Below are positions 1-7,893 of a DNA stretch of 64,000 nucleotides, one piece after another. Made by a program: the position numbers and the translations under genes. The stretch comes from Aquimarina aquimarini (GTDB lineage: Bacteria; Bacteroidota; Bacteroidia; Flavobacteriales; Flavobacteriaceae), in NCBI RefSeq assembly GCF_900299535.1, contig NZ_OMKE01000001.1:751-64750 (forward strand). Direction: 5' to 3'. The notes beneath the pieces are model-generated. The model worked only from the letters and a program-made list of their open reading frames with translations. It was not told the origin of the DNA and did no database searches. Numbering within the stretch: the first letter of the stretch is position 1; each line of letters starts with the position of its first letter.

Positions 1-273
1 TGGTTTGTGCATACCCCTCTTCTTTTAAGGGTATTACATGCTTTTAATAAAGGAATAATACTTGAACTTAATGAATACCAAACGGTGTATCCTATTGCTA
101 TTATTACTGGGTTATTGTTTTATTATTTATTTTGGTATCAAGGTAAATGGCGTGTATATGTAGAAGAATTTAAGCATTTTAAGAAAAAAGATAGAAGAAA
201 AGGAACTGTTTATTTATTTATTTATTTACTTATTTGCACACTAATATCTTTCGATTATATATTTTTCTATTAA
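1..273 (+). CDS. Small membrane protein, cassette copy 1 (5' end outside window)
   Basis: Family not recognised. The frame is open from base 1, so the gene begins to the left and only its last 90 codons are seen. It has a hydrophobic segment (YPIAIITGLLFYYLFWY), then a basic stretch KWRVYVEEFKHFKKKDRRKG, then a hydrophobic tail. The basic stretch is closely repeated in the genes at 617 and 1396 (KWRSYIDEF..LKR.DRR.G), so the three are paralogues. Five TTTA units (209-228) encode the start of the tail. Three or six units would instead join this frame to the downstream frame without a stop. A role as immunity protein to the neighbouring toxin-like gene is inference from the paired arrangement. 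Confidence 0.6.
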   Translation, partial: WFVHTPLLLRVLHAFNKGIILELNEYQTVYPIAIITGLLFYYLFWYQGKWRVYVEEFKHFKKKDRRKGTVYLFIYLLICTLISFDYIFFY

Positions 274-308
274 TTCCAGTTTATACAAAAAATGCAGTAG
301 ATATTGTT

Positions 309-620
309 ATGGGTTTTACTGCTTTTATCTCTGGATATGGCTGGGCGATATCTGGTACTTATTTTTTGATGGATGCCAATGATGAATTTGGTGATTGGGG
401 TAAAGCTAGGGGGTATAGTACCCAACAAGCCAGTACATGGGCACGAGAGCGGGAGCAGTGGGCAAAAGAAGATTTTCATACCATGGATTTTGAGCTAGAT
501 TATGACCCGCCAGCAGAGCAAATGCGTACCGATATGATTAGAGAAATAAGAGAGTTTAAGAGAGATAAAACCTATGTACAGCCCAAAATGATATATCAAT
601 CAAAAGCTTTGCGAAGATGA
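309..620 (+). CDS. 103-aa toxin-tail-like protein, cassette copy 1
   Basis: Encodes a 103-aa protein starting MGFTAFISGYGWAISGTYFL and ending in a charged region rich in Arg, Glu and Lys. A copy at 1088-1399 is nearly identical in DNA and protein. The start at 309 is chosen because it matches the ATG of that copy; the frame is open further upstream to a TTG at 234. The stop overlaps the next start (ATGA, 617-620), implying translational coupling with the membrane protein. The Gly-rich hydrophobic 'GYGWAISGTYF' segment followed by a charged tail resembles, from memory, the C-terminal end of Rhs-type polymorphic toxins of flavobacteria. A displaced toxin tip is therefore likely but unproven, and no catalytic motif was recognised. 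Confidence 0.6.
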   Translation: MGFTAFISGYGWAISGTYFLMDANDEFGDWGKARGYSTQQASTWAREREQWAKEDFHTMDFELDYDPPAEQMRTDMIREIREFKRDKTYVQPKMIYQSKALRR

Positions 621-1009
621 GTAGTTGGTTAGCAAAAATAAGAGCGCCAAAATATTTACGTTACTTTTTTTATATTGCTTATAGTTGGTATAGAAGTCAT
701 ACAAGCGAACGGTATGAAGCGCATTATACAGCAGCTATTTTTTTAGGTATATCAAAAGCATTAATACTATTATTCTTTTTGAATCTTTTTTTTACTGATG
801 CAATGTATAGAGATGGTAATAGAAACGAATGGGCATTTTTTATTTGTACAATTACTTTTATTATTTTTTATTATTTGTTTATTTATAAAAAAAAATGGAG
901 AAGTTATATTGATGAGTTTAGCTATTTAAAAAGGCAGGACCGTAGAAGAGGGACTATTTATTTATTTATTTATATGTATTCTTATGCCAGTTTCACATAT
1001 AATTCTTGA
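617..1009 (+). CDS. Small membrane protein, cassette copy 2 (possibly out of frame at the 3' end)
   Basis: A 130-aa protein with an N-terminal basic/aromatic segment (SSWLAKIRAPKYLRYFFYIAYSWYRS), two hydrophobic stretches and the conserved KWRSYIDEFSYLKRQDRRRG block. It starts inside the stop of the toxin-like gene (ATGA). After four TTTA units (954-969) the present frame ends in a polar YMYSYASFTYNS. With three or six units the frame would read YLFICILMPVSHIILDEVFG and stop at 1071-1073, giving a more convincing membrane segment and tail. The current ORF may therefore be a slipped form. Immunity function is inferred from context only. Confidence 0.6.
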   Translation: MSSWLAKIRAPKYLRYFFYIAYSWYRSHTSERYEAHYTAAIFLGISKALILLFFLNLFFTDAMYRDGNRNEWAFFICTITFIIFYYLFIYKKKWRSYIDEFSYLKRQDRRRGTIYLFIYMYSYASFTYNS

Positions 1010-1087
1010 TGAAGTATTTGGGATACAGCTTATAGAAAAGCATATAGAACCTATTATACAAAATACTCAATAGATATAGGTGTTACT

Positions 1088-1399
1088 ATGGGATTTGTTG
1101 CTTTTATCCCTGGATATGGCTGGGCGATATCTGGTACTTATTTTTTGATGGATGCCAATGATGAATTTGGTGATTGGGGTAAACCTAGCGGCTATAGCAC
1201 CCAGCAAGCTAGTGCGTGGGCACGTGAGCGAGAGCAGTGGGCAAAAGAAGATTTTCATACCATGGATTTTGAACTAGATTATGATGCCCCACCAGAGCAA
1301 ATGCGTACCGATATGATTAGAGAAATAAGAGAGTTTAAGAGAGATAAAACCTATGTGCAGCCCAAAATGATATATCAATCAAAAGCTTTGCGAAGATGA
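1088..1399 (+). CDS. 103-aa toxin-tail-like protein, cassette copy 2
   Basis: A near-identical copy of the gene at 309-620 (MGFVAFIPGYGWAISGTYFL..., ending YQSKALRR), with only scattered substitutions in 312 bases. The ATGA overlap with the next gene at 1396 is conserved as well. There is no signal peptide of its own. As in copy 1, the absence of an N-terminal delivery domain suggests a displaced toxin tip rather than a self-sufficient effector. The near-identity of this half against the divergence of the membrane partner suggests recent duplication, or gene conversion confined to the conserved part. Confidence 0.6.
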   Translation: MGFVAFIPGYGWAISGTYFLMDANDEFGDWGKPSGYSTQQASAWAREREQWAKEDFHTMDFELDYDAPPEQMRTDMIREIREFKRDKTYVQPKMIYQSKALRR

Positions 1400-1812
1400 A
1401 TAGTTGGTTAGCAAAAATAAGCCCACCAAAGTATTTACGGTATCTATTTTTTATCGTTTATTCTTTTTATAGGTCATATAAAAGTGAACGTAATGAAGCA
1501 CCAACTATCGCTATTTTGTTTTTAGCTTTTATACACATGATTGGTTTATTTTCACTTGTTTTTATTTTTTTTAGTAATTATATCTTTGATGAACTTGGAG
1601 AAAATGTAGGAGTAATAATTATTCTATCTATAATAAGTTTTGTTCATTATTTCTTATTCTTTCAAGGTAATAAATGGAGAAGTTATATTGATGAGTTTAG
1701 TCATTTAAAAAGAAAGGATCGTAGAAAGGGAGCTATTTATTTATTTATTTATGATTCTCTTTCTTTTTGCTTTTTCTTGCTGGGTAATAGTCCAAACTTC
1801 TCCTTATTATAA
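1396..1812 (+). CDS. Small membrane protein, cassette copy 3 (possibly out of frame at the 3' end)
   Basis: A 138-aa paralogue of the genes at 1 and 617. N-terminus (NSWLAKISPPKYLRYLFFIVYSFYRS) and the KWRSYIDEFSHLKRKDRRKG block are conserved, while the central two hydrophobic helices differ strongly. Four TTTA units (1734-1749) sit at the same codon as in the other copies. In the present frame the tail is YDSLSFCFFLLGNSPNFSLL. Loss of one unit would give YLFMILFLFAFSCWVIVQTS followed by PYYK and a stop, a cleaner transmembrane helix. It is translationally coupled to the preceding 103-aa gene by ATGA. No domain was recognised. Confidence 0.6.
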   Translation: MNSWLAKISPPKYLRYLFFIVYSFYRSYKSERNEAPTIAILFLAFIHMIGLFSLVFIFFSNYIFDELGENVGVIIILSIISFVHYFLFFQGNKWRSYIDEFSHLKRKDRRKGAIYLFIYDSLSFCFFLLGNSPNFSLL

Positions 1813-1886
1813 ATAATAAAAGCTGTATGAATTGAGAGGTTTAGGGGCGAAATCCTCCTTTTTTACTCAACTGTAAGTAGTTGTTT

Positions 1887-2564
1887 TTAAAGTATAATAT
1901 CGAATATAAAATGTAATACAATAGCATATAGTATTCCTGCTCTAATTCTAACGAAACTCAAAATAAAAGCTCCTATGAGTTGAAAGATAATAGTTTTTAA
2001 ATAGCCTATTTCTAACTCTTTAGAGTTGAAAAAATGAAGAAAAGCGAATAGAAATGCACTGAAATACACAATATAGCTAAAGTTTTTATTCCAAAATTCG
2101 ATAAGCTTTGAATTATATTTTTTTCCAATAAAATATAGAATTAAAAATAACATTATAGCAAAAATCCCCGTTTCTATTAAACCTTCAGGTTCAAAAAACA
2201 TATTATTAAAAGATGTTTTTTTATAATAATAAGAAAATATTCCAGTGATAGATATAGAAAATAATAAAGGTTTGAATTTTGTTAAAAACCCTCGAAAAGC
2301 AAATTCCTCGAAAATTGCAACCATTGAATATAGTATGATTGGATGGTATAGTTTTTCAACATTTTCATTCATATTATCATTAAGCTCTCCTGTTGAATAT
2401 AAATAGATTGCATATAGTAATAATAAAGGGATAATAAGTAGAATATTTAAAAGCAATGAATTAAAAGTTAAGAGAGATTTGTTTTTTATTCCTTCTGTTT
2501 GCTTTAAATAATTAGGTTTTTTCAAGAATTGAAAGAACTCTTTCCAATTGGTCAGTGTATTCAT
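1887..2564 (-). CDS. CPBP family intramembrane metalloprotease
   Basis: A 225-aa multi-spanning membrane protein with the three CPBP (Abi/Rce1-like, PF02517) motifs: EEFAFRG at residues 86-92 (paired Glu plus Arg), a His in FAFLHFF near 177, and HFIFD at 218-222. These residues bind the catalytic metal in this family. Bacterial members process or protect against peptides, and some act as bacteriocin self-immunity proteins. That would fit the adjacent toxin-like cassettes, but the link is inferred only from proximity. It is monocistronic, opposes the cassettes and separates them from a cassette relic at 2808. Confidence 0.85.
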   Translation of the reverse strand: MNTLTNWKEFFQFLKKPNYLKQTEGIKNKSLLTFNSLLLNILLIIPLLLLYAIYLYSTGELNDNMNENVEKLYHPIILYSMVAIFEEFAFRGFLTKFKPLLFSISITGIFSYYYKKTSFNNMFFEPEGLIETGIFAIMLFLILYFIGKKYNSKLIEFWNKNFSYIVYFSAFLFAFLHFFNSKELEIGYLKTIIFQLIGAFILSFVRIRAGILYAIVLHFIFDIIL

Positions 2565-2807
2565 CGTATTGTATGTTAGTTTATTTCTAGTTAGACTATT
2601 TTCAATAAAATTTGTTACTGAGTTGTTTTTTTAAATTCAAGTCTTTTTGTTTCAATTCCATTTTTCACTTTCAATTTCAGGTGAATTATTCCTAAAACAT
2701 TTTTCAAATTTGATTGTGTGAGTATTTCTGTAACTTTCTAAATTAGGGATTCATTTCACTTTTTGATTCAGAATCTAGAAACTAACTAAAAAATCACTGT
2801 GATTTTC

Positions 2808-2935
2808 GCTAGATTATGATCCGCCAGTAGACCAAATGTGTACCGATATGATTAGAGAAATAAGAGAGTTTAATAGAGATAAAACCTATGTGCAACCTGA
2901 TAGAATATTATTTAACATGTTTTTCAGAAAAATAA
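2808..2935 (+). pseudogene. Relic of the toxin-tail cassette
   Basis: About 90 bases from 2808 match the 3' part of the 103-aa genes (LDYDPPVDQMCTDMIREIRE, continuing FNRDKTYVQP), with no start and a divergent end. Both the N-terminal half and the partner membrane gene are missing. It shows that the array once extended further right, or that a cassette was partly deleted when the CPBP gene region was rearranged. Confidence 0.8.
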
Positions 2936-2968
2936 AAGCCTCTTGAAATTCATTTTTCAAGAGGCTTT
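2935..2968 (-). terminator. Intrinsic terminator of the T9SS BNR gene
   Basis: A perfect 14-bp stem (AAAGCCTCTTGAAA / TTTCAAGAGGCTTT) with a 6-nt loop. It lies just beyond the stop of the minus-strand gene at 2992, and the minus strand continues into a T-rich stretch. Confidence 0.9.
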
Positions 2969-2991
2969 AGTAATAAACTATATCTAGACTT

Positions 2992-5900
2992 TTATTCTTT
3001 TACAAATCGAGCATTTTGGGTACCTACTTTTATAAAGTAAGATCCAGCTTCTAAGTCTTCAATATTAATAGTATTGGTAGCAGCTCCTTGGTCCACTATT
3101 TGACCTAATGGAGTATAGATTGTATAGGATTTAGAACCAAGATTTCCTGTTATAATATTAAGAATAGCTCCCTTTACAGGATTTGGATATATTTTTAATC
3201 CATTCTTAATTATAGTTGGTGGTGCTATCGTCACAGTACCCGAAGCAATTGATGCTACAGGATTGCCACAAGCACCAAGGTTTGTCCAACTTGTTGTTGT
3301 TTTTTCCCATAGATTACCTTGATAAACTACTTGATCACCTGTCTGATATGAAATTGAAGCATTATGTTGCGAAACACCATCACATCGATTTGCTGATGCT
3401 GTTGTATTTGTTACAGCTACTTTATCTATAGCAATATCTGCTTGCCATGTAGTTCCTGTAACTCTATTAAACCGTAGTTGAACACCTCCCCCAGCATATG
3501 AGCTAAGATCAATGATTGCATTTTTCCAAGAATTACCTTGACTATTAGTTTGACTCCAAATACTAGTCCAGTTAGCCCCTTGATCTGTGCTGATTTCTAC
3601 AGCAATACTTCCCATATTTCCAGTACCATTCATATGATAGCTAAATGTAAAACTAGCTTGAGTTGTTGATGATAAATCAAAACAAGGAGAAGTCAAAATA
3701 GCTCTTTTGTTAGGATACCCAGTTCCATTACCAGAAGCTTCAACGTACATATAATACGACCCCTGTGTTGCACTTGCAGGTCCAGTTCCACTTGATGGAG
3801 TACCACTAGCATCTACAGTCCAGTTAATATCATCTGCTGTAGATTGTGACCATGCCCCCAAAGTATTTTCAAACCCTTCATTGTATGGGAAAGAAGATAT
3901 TCCTGAGGTACATCCATTACCTGTACCACCACCAGTAGTAGTAGCGCTTATTGTAGAGCTAAATGCAGATTGATTACCCGCTGCATCTTTAGCTTTTATT
4001 CTAAATTGATAGGTTGTATTTGCTGTTAGGTTATTAATTGTTGTCGTTGTTCCTGATACAGTTCCAAGGTTTGTGTTTCCTCTATAAATATCATACCCAA
4101 TTACTGCAACATTATCTGTAGAAGCAGTCCATGACAAAACTAGTTTTGTATCTGTTATTGAAGAAGCTGTTACATTTGTAGGAGCAGAAGGAGCCTCAGT
4201 ATCTCCAGGGTTTGTTGAATCTGCAAGTGGCACTTTCCATACACCACGACCATAAGTAGCCGCAAGAAGCACTTGATCTTTAAGATTAACTTCTAAATCA
4301 CGAACAGCAACATTTGGTAAGTCTTGAGAATAATTCTGCCAGTCATTGTTTCCATTTTTATGATACACACCAAGGTAGGTACCTAAATAAATAGATTCTG
4401 TACCTTTTTGGTGTTTTACGATAAATTTACCTTCATTAGGCAGATTACCACTGATATTTGTAAAATTAGTTCCTTGATTTGTAGACTTAAAAACACCTCC
4501 ATTACTAGAACCGCTTGTTGAAACATAAACAATTTGGTTATTGTCATTGTGGACTTCTATAGAAGAGATGTTAGTTTGAAAAGTTTCTATTTTGGTCCAG
4601 TTTACACCTTTGTTGGTACTTTTAAATAGATTTTTCTTACGGGCAACATACATAATGTTTCCATTTATTGGGTCTAGTTCTATATGATCAATCTTTCCTC
4701 CAAAATTGAAATTACTTAGCTTTTGAAAAGAATTCCCATTTAGCTTATAAAAACTAGAATATCCAGCATATAAAACACCATTTTTATCAGATACTAATGG
4801 GGTGATCCAGTTTCCTGTTTCTGGCCCTCTTGCTACTTGCCTTTGACTTGCTCCTCTATTTGTAGTTACATAAAGATTCTGTCCATTTTGAATAAATCCA
4901 TAATAGGTGTTATCATTATTTCCACTAACAGCACAATCCATACCATCTGCGCCATAATAATTATTCCATTCAGTTCCGTTAAGTGCATACCCTCCATTAT
5001 CTTGTAAACCACCAACTACATGATCAGCACTGCTATTTTCTGCTACTGAAATTCTGTAGAATTGTCCTATTTGGAGTCCTTTGGTAAGATCTTTAAAGCT
5101 TTGCCCATTATTTTCAGAAATATAGATTCCTCCGTCACTTCCACAAATAAGTTTTCCATCATAATATCTCAAAAAATGTATATCGGCATGCGTATATGTT
5201 GCTTGTCTTGGAGAGGACCAATTATTAATTTTAGAAAAATTACTTCCTCCATTTGTTGATTTCCAAACATTAAGGCAGCCTACAAAGACCGTATTCGCAT
5301 TTTTATCAGAAACAGCAAGTGCTAAGTCATACCATGCTTGAGAACTCTCAAGAATATCTCTAGTTTCTGCTGTCTTTGTAAAACTAGCACCACTATTTGT
5401 TGAACGATATAATCCTTGAAAAGAGTAGTTAGAAGTCCTTGAGCGTGCACTTAGTACATATACATAATTTGGATTTGCAGGGGTTACATCGATTACTAAT
5501 CTTCCTGAACTTGAAGGTAGCCCACTTTGAACTCTTGAAAAACTATCACCTGCATTTGTAGATTTATAAAAAGACGTTGCTGTTACCGCATAGATTACAT
5601 TTGTGTTACCAGGTTTAAGCTTTATGTCTTTAATGTTACCTTGTAACGTTCTGTTCCAGTTAGCACCTGCATTGGTAGTTTTGTATACACCTACACTAGT
5701 AGCCACCCATAATTCATTAGAATTATTGGGGTTTATATAAATATCATTTGCTGTAGTTTGTGTATTAGTAAACCTTAAACCTGTTTGAGACCAAGTAGTA
5801 CCTCCGTTTGTAGATTTAAGAACACCAATACTATAACTATCACTTGCGTCATCGTCTCCTGTTGCAATGTAAATTATATTCGAATTTTTAGGATCTATAG

Positions 5901-6456
5901 CAATACCAGAAACTCCTATTTGAGATAAATCATCTGATAACGGAGACCAGTTAACCCCTTTGTTGGTAGATTTCCAAATTCCTCCTGCAGGTGCACCAGC
6001 GTACATAACATTTGGATTATTTGGATCTATAATTCCAACATTAATTCTTCCTTGACCAGGAGACCATGAAGATGCCTGATTATGATCAAAAGGACCCATT
6101 GGTGTCCAACTAGGTGCAGCCTTACTATTTTTTTGAGAGGATGCCATTTTACTTTTGGCAGCCGTAGTAGTAAAGAAATATGCGGGAGAAGGTAGTGTTC
6201 CATCTGGTAATACGGCATTTTTCCAATATTCTCTCCACCTCATAAATGGTTTGTATCCACTTCCTTTTTTGGTATGGTCACGACCTTTCCAGTAATTATC
6301 AAATGCAGTGGTAATTTCTTCAAAGGTTATTTTCTCATCGATTACAGATGTTTTTTTGTTGCTTTCAAATTCTGCCATCCATGGAGCTGAAGCATTATAT
6401 TGTGCTATCGTACAATAGCAGGTAAATAGCATTAAAGTGATTAATGTTTTTTTCAT
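2992..6456 (-). CDS. Secreted BNR/sortilin-like repeat protein with FN3, MAM-like, CBM and T9SS sorting domains
   Basis: A 1154-aa modular exported protein. In order: a signal peptide (MKKTLITLMLFTCYCTIAQ); many BNR/sortilin-type repeats (...KSTNGGTTW..., ...VYKTTNAGANW...) over roughly residues 120-760, forming beta-propellers; a fibronectin type III domain (about 770-850, APSAPTNVTAS...); a MAM-like jelly roll (about 865-1010, NEGFENTLGAWSQ); a short chitin/cellulose-binding CBM5/12-like module (YQTGDQVVYQGNLWEKTT); and a type A T9SS sorting domain (YPNPVKG...SYFIKV) near the C-terminus. It should be secreted through T9SS to the surface or medium. No catalytic residues of a hydrolase were identified, so adhesion or polysaccharide/protein binding is as likely as enzymatic activity. 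It is monocistronic with its own terminator. Confidence 0.9.
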   Translation of the reverse strand: MKKTLITLMLFTCYCTIAQYNASAPWMAEFESNKKTSVIDEKITFEEITTAFDNYWKGRDHTKKGSGYKPFMRWREYWKNAVLPDGTLPSPAYFFTTTAAKSKMASSQKNSKAAPSWTPMGPFDHNQASSWSPGQGRINVGIIDPNNPNVMYAGAPAGGIWKSTNKGVNWSPLSDDLSQIGVSGIAIDPKNSNIIYIATGDDDASDSYSIGVLKSTNGGTTWSQTGLRFTNTQTTANDIYINPNNSNELWVATSVGVYKTTNAGANWNRTLQGNIKDIKLKPGNTNVIYAVTATSFYKSTNAGDSFSRVQSGLPSSSGRLVIDVTPANPNYVYVLSARSRTSNYSFQGLYRSTNSGASFTKTAETRDILESSQAWYDLALAVSDKNANTVFVGCLNVWKSTNGGSNFSKINNWSSPRQATYTHADIHFLRYYDGKLICGSDGGIYISENNGQSFKDLTKGLQIGQFYRISVAENSSADHVVGGLQDNGGYALNGTEWNNYYGADGMDCAVSGNNDNTYYGFIQNGQNLYVTTNRGASQRQVARGPETGNWITPLVSDKNGVLYAGYSSFYKLNGNSFQKLSNFNFGGKIDHIELDPINGNIMYVARKKNLFKSTNKGVNWTKIETFQTNISSIEVHNDNNQIVYVSTSGSSNGGVFKSTNQGTNFTNISGNLPNEGKFIVKHQKGTESIYLGTYLGVYHKNGNNDWQNYSQDLPNVAVRDLEVNLKDQVLLAATYGRGVWKVPLADSTNPGDTEAPSAPTNVTASSITDTKLVLSWTASTDNVAVIGYDIYRGNTNLGTVSGTTTTINNLTANTTYQFRIKAKDAAGNQSAFSSTISATTTGGGTGNGCTSGISSFPYNEGFENTLGAWSQSTADDINWTVDASGTPSSGTGPASATQGSYYMYVEASGNGTGYPNKRAILTSPCFDLSSTTQASFTFSYHMNGTGNMGSIAVEISTDQGANWTSIWSQTNSQGNSWKNAIIDLSSYAGGGVQLRFNRVTGTTWQADIAIDKVAVTNTTASANRCDGVSQHNASISYQTGDQVVYQGNLWEKTTTSWTNLGACGNPVASIASGTVTIAPPTIIKNGLKIYPNPVKGAILNIITGNLGSKSYTIYTPLGQIVDQGAATNTINIEDLEAGSYFIKVGTQNARFVKE

Positions 6457-6965
6457 TGTGTTAGGTTAAAAATTAAAAATTGAGTTTGATTTGTGAATAA
6501 AAAAATTAATGTGTGTAGAGTAACGATCTAAAAAAAACGATATAGTTGATATTGAGTATTACGAATTTGAATAGCTTTTCTTTGAAATCGTTCTCTCTTT
6601 CTTCATAGTTGAGTTTGTTTTTTAAGTTGAGTTGAGACTCGAAATTAGTATCTACTTTATGGATAAGTATTTGAAAGCTAGTATTCGTTATTTAATACCT
6701 ATAATTCGTTAGTCAAAAACTAGAATTCGAAGTATTTGGTATACAAATAGTTATGTAGGAAATGGTGTACGGCAAAAAAGAAGACTAGTTAAATAATTTG
6801 ATCAGATGCTTATTTTATGGATATGGTGTTTTTGACGATTGAGGTAAACTAAAGATGTATTATAAGATATATGATAGTACAAGATACTAGTGTAAACCCA
6901 ACTATTTTTGATTTATAGAGAATCCAGTTATCTTCGTATAAGAATTCATCATCGATCTAGACATT
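6457..6965. other. Intergenic region without recognised gene
   Basis: 509 bases between the divergent T9SS gene and the glycosylase-family gene. AT-rich, with stop codons in all frames. It must hold both promoters, but no clear TTG/TAnnTTTG pair was found. Confidence 0.6.
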
Positions 6966-7619
6966 ATGTTTTTGCACACCCATCCTTATGAACCTTTTTT
7001 TCCAAAAGGAGCTACAAAATTAATTGTAGGAACTTTACCACCGCCACGATTTACTACAGGGGAGTTAAAAACAGGAGATGTAGATTTTTGCTATGGTAGT
7101 ATTAGTGGATTACTGTGGCCAGTATTGGATAAAATTTTTGAACTAAACTTAAAATTTGAAACCACTCAAGAGGCAAGAGACCAGCGTAAAACATTTTTAA
7201 ACTCTCGTGGGATAGGTGTTTGCGATATTGTACATAGCTGTATAAGAGAAAAAATAGATGCTTCTGATTTGGGAATGCAACAAATACAGCTTAGAAATCT
7301 TATAGGGTATCTAAAACAATATCCTAAAATAGATACCTTGCTTTTTACGGGGGGCAATAGTAAAAATGGACCAGAATATTTTTTTAGAAGACACCTAAAA
7401 GAATATAAGATGAAATTAGAAATAATATCAGATGAGGTTCCTAGAATCCATCAATTTAGAGTAGGAGAAAGAGTGATAAAAACAGTATCTCTCATTGCGC
7501 CGTCGGGAGCAGCCAACCGATCTATTGGGAGTTTACAGAAATATAAAGATCTAAAAAAAGAAAACCCCAAATTCAACACTATTGATTTTAGGGTAATGCA
7601 GTATAAACACCATTTCTAA
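6966..7619 (+). CDS. Uracil-DNA glycosylase superfamily protein
   Basis: A 217-aa protein of the uracil-DNA glycosylase-like superfamily. The N-terminal LIVGTLPPPRF loop corresponds to the family's GxxPG-type water-activating motif. Near the C-terminus, APSGAANRSIG matches the position of the HPSP-type minor-groove loop with an Ala-Asn-Arg sequence. Known members remove uracil or other damaged bases from DNA. The classical catalytic Asp/His pair cannot be assigned with certainty, so the substrate is open. It stands alone, and nothing nearby suggests a pathway. Confidence 0.7.
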   Translation: MFLHTHPYEPFFPKGATKLIVGTLPPPRFTTGELKTGDVDFCYGSISGLLWPVLDKIFELNLKFETTQEARDQRKTFLNSRGIGVCDIVHSCIREKIDASDLGMQQIQLRNLIGYLKQYPKIDTLLFTGGNSKNGPEYFFRRHLKEYKMKLEIISDEVPRIHQFRVGERVIKTVSLIAPSGAANRSIGSLQKYKDLKKENPKFNTIDFRVMQYKHHF

Positions 7620-7720
7620 TGTAGGTCTCCCTAATAAAAATTAACCGTAGCTGTGATTATGCTAAGCTTCTATGATGTAATAGATTTTCTAATAGATAAA
7701 GAAGATTTAATAAAAAAATA

Positions 7721-7728
7721 TATATTTG
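7721..7728 (+). promoter_or_regulatory. Candidate -7 promoter box (TATATTTG)
   Basis: Exact match to the Bacteroidetes TAnnTTTG -7 consensus, 166 bases before the start at 7894. No convincing -33 TTG was found, so this rests on the -7 box alone. If used, the transcript would carry the leader described at 7735-7893. Confidence 0.35.
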
Positions 7729-7734
7729 TATTCA

Positions 7735-7893
7735 AATAAAGATATAGTAACTTAGGTTACAAGCTTGTTTTTCAACTTTAAGGAAGAAAATAGGGAAAGC
7801 AAGTAAAATTTATGGAAGACCTCCATATACCTTAAATCAATAAAAATGATTGAGGTGTATGGAGGTTTTTTAGTTTAACATAATACATACAGT
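7735..7893 (+). promoter_or_regulatory. Candidate attenuator or riboswitch leader of the cyclodeaminase operon
   Basis: A long leader ends in an intrinsic terminator only 22 bases before the ATG at 7894: arms at 7819-7839 and 7847-7866, followed by T6 (7866-7871). Just upstream, TATGGA (7811-7816) can pair with TCCATA (7822-7827), which lies in the terminator's 5' arm. The two hairpins are therefore mutually exclusive. A further small hairpin, GTAAC/GTTAC, is at 7747-7760. This is terminator/antiterminator architecture; the ligand or signal is unknown and no known aptamer was recognised. Alternatively the hairpin simply terminates the upstream gene and the operon promoter overlaps it. Confidence 0.5.
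7819..7871 (+). terminator. Intrinsic terminator ahead of the cyclodeaminase gene
   Basis: An approximately 20-bp stem with minor mismatches (ACCTCCATATACCTT... / ...GAGGTGTATGGAGGT) and a loop of about 7 nt, then six T. It is strong on sequence. Its closeness to the next start codon makes read-through control likely. Confidence 0.8.

Noticed and set aside
234-308. Upstream TTG-started extension of the first 103-aa gene
   Set aside because: The second copy begins at the ATG matching 309, and the extension is not conserved. It is more interesting as the alternative frame of the preceding gene's tail.
7812-7835. Tiny ORF MEDLHIP inside the leader at 7812
   Set aside because: It has no run of regulatory codons and overlaps the terminator arm, so it could be chance. 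Not called as a leader peptide.
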